Shown here in pieces: positions 27,820 through 36,365 of a stretch of 64,000 bases of DNA (positions within the stretch are counted from its first letter, which is position 1; the number at the start of each line of letters is the position of its first letter). Source of the stretch: Phycisphaerales bacterium (GTDB lineage: Bacteria; Planctomycetota; Phycisphaerae; Phycisphaerales; UBA1924); the NCBI GenBank assembly GCA_020853815.1, contig JADYYE010000075.1:1-64000 (forward strand), given 5' to 3'. Below the pieces are notes generated by a model, which made no database searches, was not told where the DNA came from, and saw nothing but the letters and a program-made list of their open reading frames with translations. The position numbers and the translations under genes were made by a program.

Positions 27820-28821
27820 ATGGATGCTCGCCCCGCATCGTCCCCCGCGAGCGCGTCGAGCGGCACGGGTCCAGCATCGCCTGCGCCGCCTTGGAAGACC
27901 GCGCTCCTGTGGTTGGCGCTGGCCGCGTGCCTTCATCCCGCCGTCGATCCCGGCCTCGGGCTCGCGGGCGGGATGATCCTCGCCGTGACGGGCTTGATCG
28001 CGCCGGGCACACGCCGGCGCAAGTGGGCCACGCGCCTCATCCAGTTCGCCGTGATCGTGCTCGGGCTCACCATGGACCTGCGCCAGGTGCTGCACGCGGG
28101 CCTCTCGGGCATGGGCTTTGCCGCGGGCACCATCGCCGGCACGTTCATCCTCGGCACGCTCGTCGGCCGCCTGCTCCGCACCGATTCGACCATCACGACG
28201 CTCATCAACTCCGGCACGGCGATCTGCGGCGGGTCGGCGATCGCCGCCGTCGGCTCGGTCATCGGCGCCACCAGCGCCCAGATGTCCGTCGCGCTCGCCA
28301 CGGTCTTCGTGCTCAACGGCATCGCGCTCTATCTCTTCCCGCCGCTCGGGCACTGGCTCCATCTGACGCCCACGCAGTTCGGCACCTGGGCCGCCGTCGC
28401 GATCCACGACGTCTCATCGGTGGTGGGGGCGGCGGCCCGCTTCTCGCCCGATGCGCTCGAATCCGCGACCGCCGTCAAGCTCGCCCGGGCGCTGTGGATC
28501 ATCCCGCTGTCCATGCTGGCCGCGTGGAGATTCCGTGACACGAGCGCCGCCGCCAAATCCCGACCCAAGGCACCGATCTTCATCGGGCTATTCCTGGTCG
28601 CCTGCGTGGCGCGCGAACTGGTGCCGCAGCTCGGCGAGTATCAGGACGCGATCCGCACGATCGGGAAGCGCGGCATGACGATGGGCCTGCTGCTCATCGG
28701 CGCAAACCTGTCGCTCCCGGCGATCAAGGCCGTGGGCTGGAGGCCGATGGTCCTGGGCGTGGTGCTTTGGATCGCGATCACGCTCGCGGCGTTGCTCGTG
28801 GTGCGATCGACAATCGCGTGA
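27820..28821 (+). CDS. YeiH/UPF0324 family putative sulfate exporter
   Basis: A 333-residue membrane protein with about ten helices. Family blocks include GLIAPGTRRRKWATRLIQFAV, NSGTAICGGSAIAA and VAIHDVSSVVGAA, which are characteristic of UPF0324 proteins annotated as sulfate exporters. An Ala/Ser/Pro-rich N-terminal tail of about 25 residues precedes the first helix. It is divergent from the class V gene at 27757 and next to the cysteine dioxygenase, so export of sulfite or sulfate released from cysteine sulfinate is a reasonable role. A hairpin follows the stop codon by 17 bp. The transport direction has been shown for only a few relatives. Confidence 0.88.
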   Translation: MDARPASSPASASSGTGPASPAPPWKTALLWLALAACLHPAVDPGLGLAGGMILAVTGLIAPGTRRRKWATRLIQFAVIVLGLTMDLRQVLHAGLSGMGFAAGTIAGTFILGTLVGRLLRTDSTITTLINSGTAICGGSAIAAVGSVIGATSAQMSVALATVFVLNGIALYLFPPLGHWLHLTPTQFGTWAAVAIHDVSSVVGAAARFSPDALESATAVKLARALWIIPLSMLAAWRFRDTSAAAKSRPKAPIFIGLFLVACVARELVPQLGEYQDAIRTIGKRGMTMGLLLIGANLSLPAIKAVGWRPMVLGVVLWIAITLAALLVVRSTIA

Positions 28822-28838
28822 ATGATGGACGGTCGTGC

Positions 28839-28863
28839 CACCGACCACGCTTCGAGGTCGGTG
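28839..28863 (+). terminator. Hairpin downstream of the YeiH gene
   Basis: CACCGACC (28839-28846) pairs with GGTCGGTG (28856-28863) over 8 bp with a 9-base loop, 17 bp after the stop codon. No T tract follows. The outer sequence resembles the C-family hairpins at 219 and 11050 (CACCGA stem), so it may be a repeat rather than a true terminator. Confidence 0.4.
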
Positions 28864-28976
28864 CCGGAATCACAGAATCCTGATTGGTGTTACGAGCCCC
28901 GAGCGCGAGCAGCGGGCGTCGTGTGCTTGACCGAACCACAGGTTCGAGATCATGCAGCGTGTGCGTGCCTTCTCGA

Positions 28977-29318
28977 TCAACCCTCGATGTCGATGATCTT
29001 GCCCTGGGCGATCCCGGTCGCGGCGGCGTTCTTTTCCGCGGGATTCCGATAGAACGAAAGCGAGCCCGACGGGTTCGCGGCGTGATTCATCGCCGCGACG
29101 TTCGCACTCCGTAGGTCCGCGCAATCCGGCACGCGGCCCGCGACAAGGCTCGAGGTCTTCGACGACTTCACCGATGCCCCAGACGACGCATCGGTCGGGG
29201 CGCCATTCGGCGCCCCATTCGGCGCGAGGGGCGACACCGGAGTTCCCGCCCGTGCCGGGCGTGGAGCGCCGTACGCCGCGGCGACTCGGAATGGAAGCGT
29301 CGGAGGGATCTGCGACAT
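28977..29318 (-). CDS. Hypothetical protein, conserved-looking C-terminus
   Basis: A 113-residue protein that I do not recognise. It starts at ATG 29318 (MSQIPPTLPFRVAAAYG). The middle is Ala/Pro/Ser-rich and likely disordered (residues 20-70). The end, LSFYRNPAEKNAAATGIAQG, looks like a short conserved segment rather than noise. No signal peptide or membrane helix is present. It is separated from both neighbours by repeats. The composition and ATG favour a gene, but evidence is limited. Confidence 0.5.
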   Translation of the reverse strand: MSQIPPTLPFRVAAAYGAPRPARAGTPVSPLAPNGAPNGAPTDASSGASVKSSKTSSLVAGRVPDCADLRSANVAAMNHAANPSGSLSFYRNPAEKNAAATGIAQGKIIDIEG

Positions 29319-29497
29319 GCACCCCGAGTGTACCACCGCCTCAAAGCGGTGTGGTGCATGTGGATGCAAATCAAGTTATCAGGACCAGCGCAGTCGCGAT
29401 ACTCGCCCTCGCCCGCGCAGCCGCGCCGCAAAGTTCCATCGCTCCTCGCGTCAGGCGCCCTGTGTCCTGTCCCCAGTGCCCAGTGCGATGTGTAACC

Positions 29498-29634
29498 TGC
29501 CTCGCTGTCTCGCTGTCTCGCTGTCTCGCTGTCTCGCTGTCTCGCTGCCTCGCTGTCTCGCTGTCTCGCTGTCTCGCTGTCCCGCTGTCTCGCTGTCTCG
29601 CTGTCTCGCTGTCTCGCTGTTTCGCTGTTTCGCC
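29498..29634 (-). repeat. Octamer array, about 17 units
   Basis: On the minus strand the YkgJ-family stop codon (29638) is followed by gcgaaaca units and then gcgagaca units, with one ggcagcga variant and one gcgggaca. This is the same unit pair and sense orientation as at 20291, with the two unit types again in separate blocks. The rest of 29319-29497 contains a short heptamer run (cccagtgcccagtg at about 29472) and nothing else that I recognise. Confidence 0.9.
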
Positions 29635-29637
29635 GCC

Positions 29638-30135
29638 TCAGATCTCAATCTCACTCCGCCTGATCCGCACTTCCTCCACCGGCACAAACGTCCCGCGATC
29701 CATGCCCGGGCAGATCTGTTTGGCCCGTTCCCAGTGCCGCCGCGAGTGCAGGTTGCTCTTCCAGAACGGCCAGGTCCGGCACTGTCTCGGGCGATCCTCA
29801 TACACCCCGCACACCGCCTTGCCGGGGACCTTGTCGCGATCCAGGAAGATGCAGTCGCGCCCGAACGCCGTGAGCTTCTCCGTCAGCGACAGGCCCGCGA
29901 TGCTCATGTGCGTGTACTGCTTGCGGAACTCGCTCTCGGGCATCCCGAGACGCGACGCCAGCGCCGCGACCTCCGCGTCGTTCACCAGCACATAGCCCTC
30001 GGGCCCGGTGCAGCAGTTGCCGCACATCGTGCACGAGAAGCGCAGGCCGGCCCGCCCCTCCTCGGGGTCGATGTTGAGGTCGAACCACTCGTGCCACGAG
30101 GGCTCGCGCTGCATATCGCTCGGTTCATTCGTCAC
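29638..30135 (-). CDS. YkgJ family cysteine cluster protein
   Basis: A 165-residue protein of the YkgJ / Fe-S-oxidoreductase-like cysteine cluster family. The signature FSCTMCGNCC (near residues 33-42) is followed by DCIFLDRD, CGVYEDRPRQCRTWPFW and ICPG; these cysteines probably bind zinc or an iron-sulfur centre. Family functions are poorly known. The GTG at 30135 overlaps the end of the upstream gene by 11 bp, which implies coupling; ATG 30114 is the alternative. An octamer array follows its stop codon. Confidence 0.87.
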   Translation of the reverse strand: MTNEPSDMQREPSWHEWFDLNIDPEEGRAGLRFSCTMCGNCCTGPEGYVLVNDAEVAALASRLGMPESEFRKQYTHMSIAGLSLTEKLTAFGRDCIFLDRDKVPGKAVCGVYEDRPRQCRTWPFWKSNLHSRRHWERAKQICPGMDRGTFVPVEEVRIRRSEIEI

Positions 30136-30961
30136 GGGGCGATGGTATCGCGCCGGGCGCGACCGGGGAGCGGCGTCCCGCGATGCCGCGCGGCCCGTTG
30201 GCGAATCGGCAGCGTCGCACGCCGAGGTACACGAGCACCTCGAACGCGAGCATCCCCACCAGAATCGCCGTGAAAATCAGCCCGCCGCCGATCAGGTCGC
30301 GCACGCTCACGATCCCCGCGATCAATTGCGTGCTCCCCGCCAGCGTGGACGTGAGCAACAGCGCCGCCCACACGCACGGCCCGGCCGCCAGCCAGCCCAC
30401 CGAGGCGTGGGCGCACACCTGCCACGCCATCGCGCGCGTCAGCCGCCACGACCGGCGTGCCGCAAAGAAGCGGATGCCCAGGCACTCGATCCACGTGAGG
30501 GAAAGAAGCACGAGCCCCGCGATCAGCGTGATCGCGATGAGGGACGCGAGTTGCAGGAGCACGCCCGATGCGCCGCGTGCGCCCCGCGCGGGGTCGTACA
30601 ACCACACGCCGGTCCAGGGAAGCGCGAGCAGAGCGCCCGACACGACAAGGTTGATGGCAAGCAGCGAGCGCACCCCCGCCATGTCGGCGCGGAGCAGCCG
30701 GAAGCACGCGCCGCGACGCCGCACGACGTTCCAATTCGTCGAGAGCCACGCCGCCAGCGCGCCTTTGGCTCTTTCTTGGTGGCCCGCCTCTCCGAGGCGA
30801 GTCGGCGCGCTCCGCGCGCATCGCTTCTGCCACGCCGAGCCCGTGCGAGTTTCGGGGAGAGATTCCGGGATCGGCGTGCCGCATTCCGGGCAGTTGCCGG
30901 TCTCGGGCAGCCCCGCGATCGAATAGCCGCAGGATTCGCAGAGGAGGTCGGTCTCGCTCAT
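30125..30961 (-). CDS. Zinc-ribbon membrane protein carrying a repeat insertion
   Basis: A 278-residue protein with an N-terminal zinc ribbon (CESCGYSI...CPECGTPI, four Cys in residues 8-30) and about four to five membrane helices from residue 95 on. Residues about 49-66 (SAPTRLGEAGHQERAKG) are encoded by a fragment of the 97-bp element (30775-30800) and its borders, so the gene has absorbed repeat DNA in frame. The family (zinc ribbon plus helices) is frequent in planctomycetes and of unknown function. ATG 30961 starts MSETDLLCESCGYS. It overlaps the YkgJ gene by 11 bp. Confidence 0.78.
   Translation of the reverse strand: MSETDLLCESCGYSIAGLPETGNCPECGTPIPESLPETRTGSAWQKRCARSAPTRLGEAGHQERAKGALAAWLSTNWNVVRRRGACFRLLRADMAGVRSLLAINLVVSGALLALPWTGVWLYDPARGARGASGVLLQLASLIAITLIAGLVLLSLTWIECLGIRFFAARRSWRLTRAMAWQVCAHASVGWLAAGPCVWAALLLTSTLAGSTQLIAGIVSVRDLIGGGLIFTAILVGMLAFEVLVYLGVRRCRFANGPRGIAGRRSPVAPGAIPSPRDE
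30775..30800 (-). repeat. Fragment of the 97-bp element inside a gene
   Basis: ttggtggcccgcctctccga plus ggcga matches positions 376-399 of A1. It lies inside the zinc-ribbon gene and keeps the frame, encoding TRLGEAGHQ on the minus strand. Neither 11-bp terminal repeat is present, so only the hairpin core remains. Confidence 0.75.
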
Positions 30962-31120
30962 GCTGGTCCGTTCGATTGGGGTGCCCGAGTGGGTCTGGAT
31001 TTCCGTGAGTTCGCGAAGATCGTCCGCAATCTCGCGTGCTTACGCGATCCACTTCTCGCCCGGGAATGGGCGCGTCTGCCACCGCGATAAGAACTCTACG
31101 CCGGTTACCGCCACACGAAA

Positions 31121-31831
31121 TCATGGATCGACCGCATCCGGCTGACACCGCGCGGAAGGGGGCTGCGGCGATGAGAATGGAGTGCCTGCCACAAAGACAA
31201 TGTCCGGTGAAATGGGGAGAACGGGAGCCATGGCATCCAACATGCGACTGGCGCGCCGCCAATCCGCATGGCGGGAGACGTGGCCGAAGAAGACGAGGTG
31301 GTCGCCCTTCGGCTCGCGAATGAATAGACAGAACGATTGCGGCGCAAACACGCCACGGTAAACGGTGAATTGAGAATCACGCGAGAACTGCAAGACTGTG
31401 CGAGGCAACTTGCCGGTTGCAAACATCATGATCAACACGCCAAGCACGATCGGCACGTCCACCCAGACCAGTACGTCAAGGGCGATGCCCCAGTTGAACT
31501 TGGCCGCGGAGTAACCTGCGAAAATCGGCAGAATGATCGAAACGACGGACACCATCAGTATGTCAATCCACATCTGACGGTTTCGCATCAGGCGAATCGT
31601 GTCTTCTGAACGAGGCCTTGCCACGCAGTAGCCGCGAAGGCGTTTCAGCCAGTCGATCGTGTCCGCATCCCGCCAGACGATCTCTTTCCCCGCGGCCGCA
31701 AACCAGCAGGAAGGCTCAGTATCAAGACTCGTGCCGGTTTCGAAGAAATCCGAGCTCTGTGTTTCGGTGCTCAACGGGAATCCGTCCTGTGCTGCAGCCG
31801 CACTGCGCCCAAAGTCGGGAAGCAATCTCAT
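31121..31831 (-). CDS. Hypothetical membrane protein
   Basis: A 236-residue protein that I do not recognise. Two hydrophobic helices lie in the middle (MVSVVSIILPIFAGY and LVWVDVPIVLGVLIMMFA), preceded by about 95 soluble residues and followed by a soluble domain of about 85 residues (LQFSRDSQFTVYRGVF...). It therefore resembles a hairpin-anchored membrane protein. GC is lower than in the flanking genes, which may point to acquisition. The ATG at 31831 lies 12 bp after the thiG stop, so the two could be co-transcribed, but thiG has no known partner of this kind. Confidence 0.65.
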   Translation of the reverse strand: MRLLPDFGRSAAAAQDGFPLSTETQSSDFFETGTSLDTEPSCWFAAAGKEIVWRDADTIDWLKRLRGYCVARPRSEDTIRLMRNRQMWIDILMVSVVSIILPIFAGYSAAKFNWGIALDVLVWVDVPIVLGVLIMMFATGKLPRTVLQFSRDSQFTVYRGVFAPQSFCLFIREPKGDHLVFFGHVSRHADWRRASRMLDAMAPVLPISPDIVFVAGTPFSSPQPPSARCQPDAVDP

Positions 31832-31843
31832 CGAGCGTTGCGC

Positions 31844-32713
31844 TCACTCCCCCGGTATATACGACACCGTTCCCTCCCACGGGCTGCTGGCCGTCGCGTA
31901 CAGCTTCTTTGGGATGCGCCCCGCGAGATAGCTGGCCCGCCCCGCCTCGCACCCAAGCCGCATCGCCCGCGCCATCAGCACCGGGTCGGCCGCGTGGGCG
32001 ATCGCGGTGTTGAGCAGCACGCCGTCGGCCCCGAGTTCCATGGCGATCGAGACGTCGCTGGCGCTCCCCACCCCCGCGTCGACGATGACGGGGAAGCTCG
32101 CGTCGCCCTGCTTGAGCAGTTCCAGGCAGAGCACGATGTTGTTGCGGTTGAGCACGCCCTGGCCCGAGCCGATGGGCGAGCCCGCGGGCATCACGCTCGC
32201 CGCGCCCGCTTCCTTGATGCGCAGGGCCGCGATGGGATCATCGCTGGTGTAGGCGAGCACCTTGAAGCCGTCCTTCACCAGCTCTCGCGTCGCTTCGATC
32301 GTGCCCGAGGGATCGGGGAGCAGCGTTTTCTTGTCGCCCAGCACCTCGAGCTTCACCCAGCTCGCGCCGGGGTTGTCGAGCTGTTCGAGGATCTCACGCC
32401 CGAGGCGCGCGACGCGCACCGCGTCCTCGGCGCTGAAGCACCCCGCGGTGTTGGGCAGGATCGTGTAGCGCGAGAGATCGATGAACTCCAGCAGGCTCTT
32501 GCCCTGCTCGTTGTACAGGCGCTCCCGCCGCACCGCGACCGTCACCACCTGGCACCCGCTCTCGCGGAGCGAGTCGCGCATGAGGTCATAGGTCTTGTAC
32601 TTGCCCGTCCCGACAAACAGGCGGCTCTCAAACGTCCGCCCCGCGATCGAGAGCGGCAGAGACTTGGGCTTGGCGCCCGGATTTCCCTCAACCTGCGTGT
32701 GCGCGAGTGTCAT
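31844..32713 (-). CDS. thiG: Thiazole synthase
   Basis: Makes the thiazole phosphate moiety of thiamine from deoxyxylulose phosphate, dehydroglycine and the ThiS thiocarboxylate. The 289-residue TIM barrel has [13 protein letters not shown] near residue 33, the catalytic Lys in [22 protein letters not shown], and the phosphate-binding [29 protein letters not shown]. An N-terminal tail of about 20 residues precedes the barrel. ATG 32713 gives [10 protein letters not shown]. ThiS, ThiH and ThiO are not adjacent. thiL is 30 kb away in this window. Confidence 0.95.
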   Translation of the reverse strand: MTLAHTQVEGNPGAKPKSLPLSIAGRTFESRLFVGTGKYKTYDLMRDSLRESGCQVVTVAVRRERLYNEQGKSLLEFIDLSRYTILPNTAGCFSAEDAVRVARLGREILEQLDNPGASWVKLEVLGDKKTLLPDPSGTIEATRELVKDGFKVLAYTSDDPIAALRIKEAGAASVMPAGSPIGSGQGVLNRNNIVLCLELLKQGDASFPVIVDAGVGSASDVSIAMELGADGVLLNTAIAHAADPVLMARAMRLGCEAGRASYLAGRIPKKLYATASSPWEGTVSYIPGE

Positions 32714-32875
32714 GGCGGAAGGGTAGGGAGCAAGCACGCGGACGGTGTCCACGCCGTCGCGGGTCGCCTCGTCCTGCTCTCGCTCAGCTGTCTTACGGTG
32801 CGAAGTGGGAGAATCCCGTCGTCCCGGCGGCGCCTTGTGGCCACCTTGCGTCGATCGTCCCCACCCCGATGGTCT

Positions 32876-33022
32876 CTTGATCTTGACCCCGAAACCGGTC
32901 CGGCGTGAGTGAGAGATTCGTGGGGTGATTCCGGCCTCTGTTCGGGAGACCGAAGATGAAGCGGAAGCGGTTCAGTGTGGAGCAGATCGCGTTCGCGATC
33001 ACGCAAGCGGAGAACGGGCCGC
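32876..33022 (+). mobile_element. IS3-family insertion sequence remnant (left end and start of orfA)
   Basis: From ATG 32956 the sequence reads [20 protein letters not shown], a near-canonical start of IS3-family OrfA (helix-turn-helix transposase subunit). After about 22 codons similarity stops at 33022, 4 bp from the stop codon of the kinase gene on the other strand. Upstream, TGATCTTGACCCCGAAA at 32876 resembles an IS3-type terminal repeat. The rest of the element, including orfB, is gone. The exact left boundary is a guess. Confidence 0.65.
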
Positions 33023-33025
33023 CCG

Positions 33026-35665
33026 CTATCTGCCGAACCGCTCGCGCAGCGGTCCGTCGAGCGGGCGATCCTCTTGACGAATCGCCCGCCATATCCCGCT
33101 CGCGCGGAATTCGTCTCCCGCTTCCAGCAGAACCTCACCAAGGATGACCTTCGCGGACGGCGAATCGGGCTCGACTTGCACCCATCGCTCCGCGAGCGCC
33201 ATGGCCTTGCCCGCGGAGCGAAGTTCGGGCACCGGCGAGGCGCGGTAGATCGAGATGAGCGAGGCCAGCACTCGGGGCGGCGGCGATGCGGATTCCGCGA
33301 GTTGCTCGAGCACATGACAGATGCGGGTGTGCTCCGCGCGAACGATCGAATCGTGATCGGGGCTGAAGTCGAGGTCCAAGTCGCGATAGATCGTGCCGAC
33401 CGCGTCGATGACGGCGCCATGATCCGACCCGTGGGTGTTCACGATGCGCCACGCGACTTCGCGAGCTTGTGAGGCGTGGCCTGAGGCCGCCTCGGTGTTG
33501 CCCGCCGCCCGCTCCAGGCGCGCCAGCGAATATTGCAGATAGCTCTGGAGTGTGAGAGTTCGCCATGTCGCCGGATCGCCGAGCGCAAGCTCGTTGATCC
33601 GGGCGGCGGCCTCATCCAGGAGCTCCCTGGCCCGATCGAGGCGTGCCCGCGCGACTTCGCGGTGGCTTGCCTTGATGCAGTTCTGCGCGTGCTGGTGCAG
33701 GTACCCGCGGTCGGACGGGGCCATCCGCAGAAGGTCGCGCCCGACTTCGAGCGATTCCGCCAGCGCCCGTGACTCCGCATCTCCTGGCAACGACGCCAGA
33801 TCGAGGTCGTACCGGTGCGAGAGTGCGGTCAGGAGCGCAAAGTGCGATTCAGGACGATGGGGGTCCGTCGCCATCAAGTCCCGGGCACAAGCCACGGTCT
33901 GATCCGCCAGCGTGGAAGCCTCGTCCTGCTTCCCTTGGCTCATGGCAAGATCGCTCAGGCGCAGATAGCTCCACACAAGATCGTCGCGTGTGGAAGGGTC
34001 GTTCGGGTCAAGCGCCGTCAGTTCCTGATCGATGGCATGGGCCCGGCTGTACCACGCGAGGGTCTTCACGAACTGACCGCCATTCTTGAAGGCATCACCC
34101 AGTTGGACATAGGCGGTGGCGAGCTCAGCGCGAAGCGCCAAGTCGCTTGGTCTTGCGTTCGAGAGGTCTTCAAGCTCGTTCACCACCAACCGCCTCATCG
34201 GCTCCAGGAGCTTCCATTGCCCGCGGTCCAACGCGACGTCCGCCTTGGCCTTGACCAGACGCGCACGATTGTGCCGGAGCGTCGCATCCGCGGGATCGAG
34301 CGATAGCAACCGTTCGAGCGGGCCCTCGATCTGCGCGATGATGCGTTCGCGTGTTTCCACCGTTCCGGGCGTGGAATTGAGGCGCTTCATGGCGTCGCGG
34401 AGGAGTGAATCGACCGTTGCGCGGGCCGCCACCAGGCGCGTGCTTGACGCGCGTCGCTCCGCGGTCAGCCACCCCAGGAGCCCGAGCGTCGAAACAACCC
34501 CCGTGAGAAGCAAGCCCGCGGCCAATCGGTTGCGTGCCGCCAGCTTGCGGATTTCGTAGCCGAGCGAGGGACGACGGATCGAGATGGGCTCATTCAGAAG
34601 GTACCGTTCGAGATCAGCCGCCAGATTCGACACGGTCGCGTAACGACCCTCGGGCTCCGCTCGGGTTGCCGTGGACACGATAAGGTCCAGGTCCGCATCT
34701 GCTCCACGCACCGCCGAACGGAGCGACGGGCCCGGTGTTCGCGCGACGACCAACAAGCACTCGTTGAGCGGCCTGCCCGCGAGATCAAGGTGTGGGCGGC
34801 CCGCGACCAGCTCGAACAGCATCACGCCCAGCGAATACACGTCGGCTCGAACGTCGGGCACCGCGGCGGTTGCTTGCGCGTACTCGGGCGCGAGGTAGGC
34901 CAGTGTGCCGATCAACTGGCTCGAAAAGCCGGCGGGCGTCGCGGTCCGGCCGTCGTTGCCCACCAGGCGCGCGACGCCGAAGTCAAGCAGCTTCGGATGT
35001 CCGTCGGGCGTGACGAGCACATTCGTCGGCTTAAGATCGCGGTGGATGATCCCTCGCGAGTGGGCGTGCTGAACGGCGTGGCAGACCTCGATGAGCACCC
35101 GCAGGCGTTCACGGAGCGGGAGTGCGCGCCCGAACTCGGTGATCGGCACGCCGTCGACCAGTTCCATCGCGAAGTACGGCCGGCCGTCGGGCGCGGGAAG
35201 TACACCGGACTCATAGACCTGAGCGATCCCGGGGTGCGTGAGGGCGGCCAAGAACTCCGGCTCGAACTGAAAGCGGATCAGCGACGTTCGTGATGTAACA
35301 TCGGGGCGCAGCACCTTGACGGCCACGCGTCGCGTCGGGCGCTGCTGCTCGGCGACATAGACCAGGCCGAACGCGCCCTCCGCCAGCCGGGCGATGATGC
35401 GATAGCCCCCGACCATCGAGCCCGCTTCCAGGGTGCGCGATGAGCCAGCCCCGCCGGGGCTTGTGAGCCCGATGGCAGACGCGGGGTTCTCGGCGAACGT
35501 CGCCGACGCCGCGTCGCCCTCCAGCAAAGCGAGCACGTCTGCCGCGACCGAGTCCGATCGAGCCTGCGAGTGAATAAAGGCGGCACGCTCGGAAGGTGCG
35601 ACTTCCACCGCGCGAAAAAACAGGCCGCGGATCATCGACCAGCGCTCGGGCGAAGGGTGGTTCAC
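33026..35665 (-). CDS. Serine/threonine protein kinase with TPR-like C-terminal region
   Basis: An 879-residue Hanks-type kinase. The kinase domain (residues about 88-360) has AEGAFGLVYVAE, Lys117 in VAVKVL, HRDLKPTN (208-215) and DFG (228-230). One membrane helix (about 385-405, LLLTGVVSTLGLLGWL) follows, and the rest is an extracytoplasmic helical region with tetratricopeptide character. The GTG start lies one base after the ECF sigma factor stop, so the two form an operon; kinase and sigma of this kind probably work in one signalling pathway. The last codons abut an IS3 remnant, so the C-terminus may be trimmed relative to its ancestor. Confidence 0.92.
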   Translation of the reverse strand: MNHPSPERWSMIRGLFFRAVEVAPSERAAFIHSQARSDSVAADVLALLEGDAASATFAENPASAIGLTSPGGAGSSRTLEAGSMVGGYRIIARLAEGAFGLVYVAEQQRPTRRVAVKVLRPDVTSRTSLIRFQFEPEFLAALTHPGIAQVYESGVLPAPDGRPYFAMELVDGVPITEFGRALPLRERLRVLIEVCHAVQHAHSRGIIHRDLKPTNVLVTPDGHPKLLDFGVARLVGNDGRTATPAGFSSQLIGTLAYLAPEYAQATAAVPDVRADVYSLGVMLFELVAGRPHLDLAGRPLNECLLVVARTPGPSLRSAVRGADADLDLIVSTATRAEPEGRYATVSNLAADLERYLLNEPISIRRPSLGYEIRKLAARNRLAAGLLLTGVVSTLGLLGWLTAERRASSTRLVAARATVDSLLRDAMKRLNSTPGTVETRERIIAQIEGPLERLLSLDPADATLRHNRARLVKAKADVALDRGQWKLLEPMRRLVVNELEDLSNARPSDLALRAELATAYVQLGDAFKNGGQFVKTLAWYSRAHAIDQELTALDPNDPSTRDDLVWSYLRLSDLAMSQGKQDEASTLADQTVACARDLMATDPHRPESHFALLTALSHRYDLDLASLPGDAESRALAESLEVGRDLLRMAPSDRGYLHQHAQNCIKASHREVARARLDRARELLDEAAARINELALGDPATWRTLTLQSYLQYSLARLERAAGNTEAASGHASQAREVAWRIVNTHGSDHGAVIDAVGTIYRDLDLDFSPDHDSIVRAEHTRICHVLEQLAESASPPPRVLASLISIYRASPVPELRSAGKAMALAERWVQVEPDSPSAKVILGEVLLEAGDEFRASGIWRAIRQEDRPLDGPLRERFGR

Positions 35666-35666
35666 G

Positions 35667-36236
35667 TTAGCGAGAGTCTATGCCAAGGCGGTGCGCCAGC
35701 CACGCGCGAGCGACGCGCCAGTCGTGCTCGATCGTCCAATCGCTCACCCCGATCGTCGCGGCGACCTCGGCCACTGTCAGGCCCGCAAAGAACCGAAGTT
35801 CCACGACCGCCGCCGCCCGCTCGTCGAAGAGCGCCAGCTGCTCCAAAGCCTCGTGGAGCTGCACCACGTCGATCGACGGGGCCTTTCCGACGGCCTCGTC
35901 CGGCCCAAGCGAGTGGACCTCCAAGCGCCCGCCGCGTTTTTCCGCCCGCTTGGCGCGGGCGTGGTCGATCAGGATTTGTCGGATGGCCTTTGCCGCCACC
36001 GCGAGGAAGTGGGTTCGGTCGGTCATGGCCCACGCACTCGACGGTCCCATGCTCCGCGACATCTTGAGGAAGGCCTCATGAACCAGCACCGTCGGCTGGA
36101 GCGTGTGGTTTGCAGGCTGGGTACGAAAGTAGTGCTCCGCGATCGAGCGGAGTTCGGCATACACGCTCCGAACGAGCTCGTGGTGCGAGGTCGGATCAAA
36201 GCCGGCGGTCGTGTTGGGCGCGGGCGGTTGAGACAT
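35667..36236 (-). CDS. ECF-type RNA polymerase sigma factor (planctomycete kinase-linked type)
   Basis: A 189-residue sigma-70 family factor of the ECF type with regions 2 and 4 only. Region 2 runs from LVRSVYAELRSIAEHYF to LVHEAFLKM, with the DRTHFLAVAAKAIRQILIDHARAK stretch usual in the subgroup found beside PknB-like kinases in planctomycetes and relatives. Region 4 holds VAATIGVSDWTIEHDWRVARAWL. ATG 36236 starts MSQPPAP. No anti-sigma factor is adjacent; the downstream kinase is the likely regulator, as in other kinase-linked ECF groups. The giant beta-helix gene starts 130 bp away on the other strand. Confidence 0.9.
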   Translation of the reverse strand: MSQPPAPNTTAGFDPTSHHELVRSVYAELRSIAEHYFRTQPANHTLQPTVLVHEAFLKMSRSMGPSSAWAMTDRTHFLAVAAKAIRQILIDHARAKRAEKRGGRLEVHSLGPDEAVGKAPSIDVVQLHEALEQLALFDERAAAVVELRFFAGLTVAEVAATIGVSDWTIEHDWRVARAWLAHRLGIDSR

Positions 36237-36365
36237 CAGGGCACCAGAAAGCAGAATCTCGTTGGATTCTAGCAAATCTACCTAGGAGTCCCAAAGCGGA
36301 TTTCGTTCACCGATGCGCGACGGGCGCGCCCCGCTTATCCGTGCGCTCGCAATGGGAGGATTCCG

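Noticed and set aside
32714-32875. Possible TPP riboswitch upstream of thiG
   Set aside because: I looked for the CTGAGA and GATxTGGxTAATxCCAGC-type conserved parts on the minus strand and did not see them.
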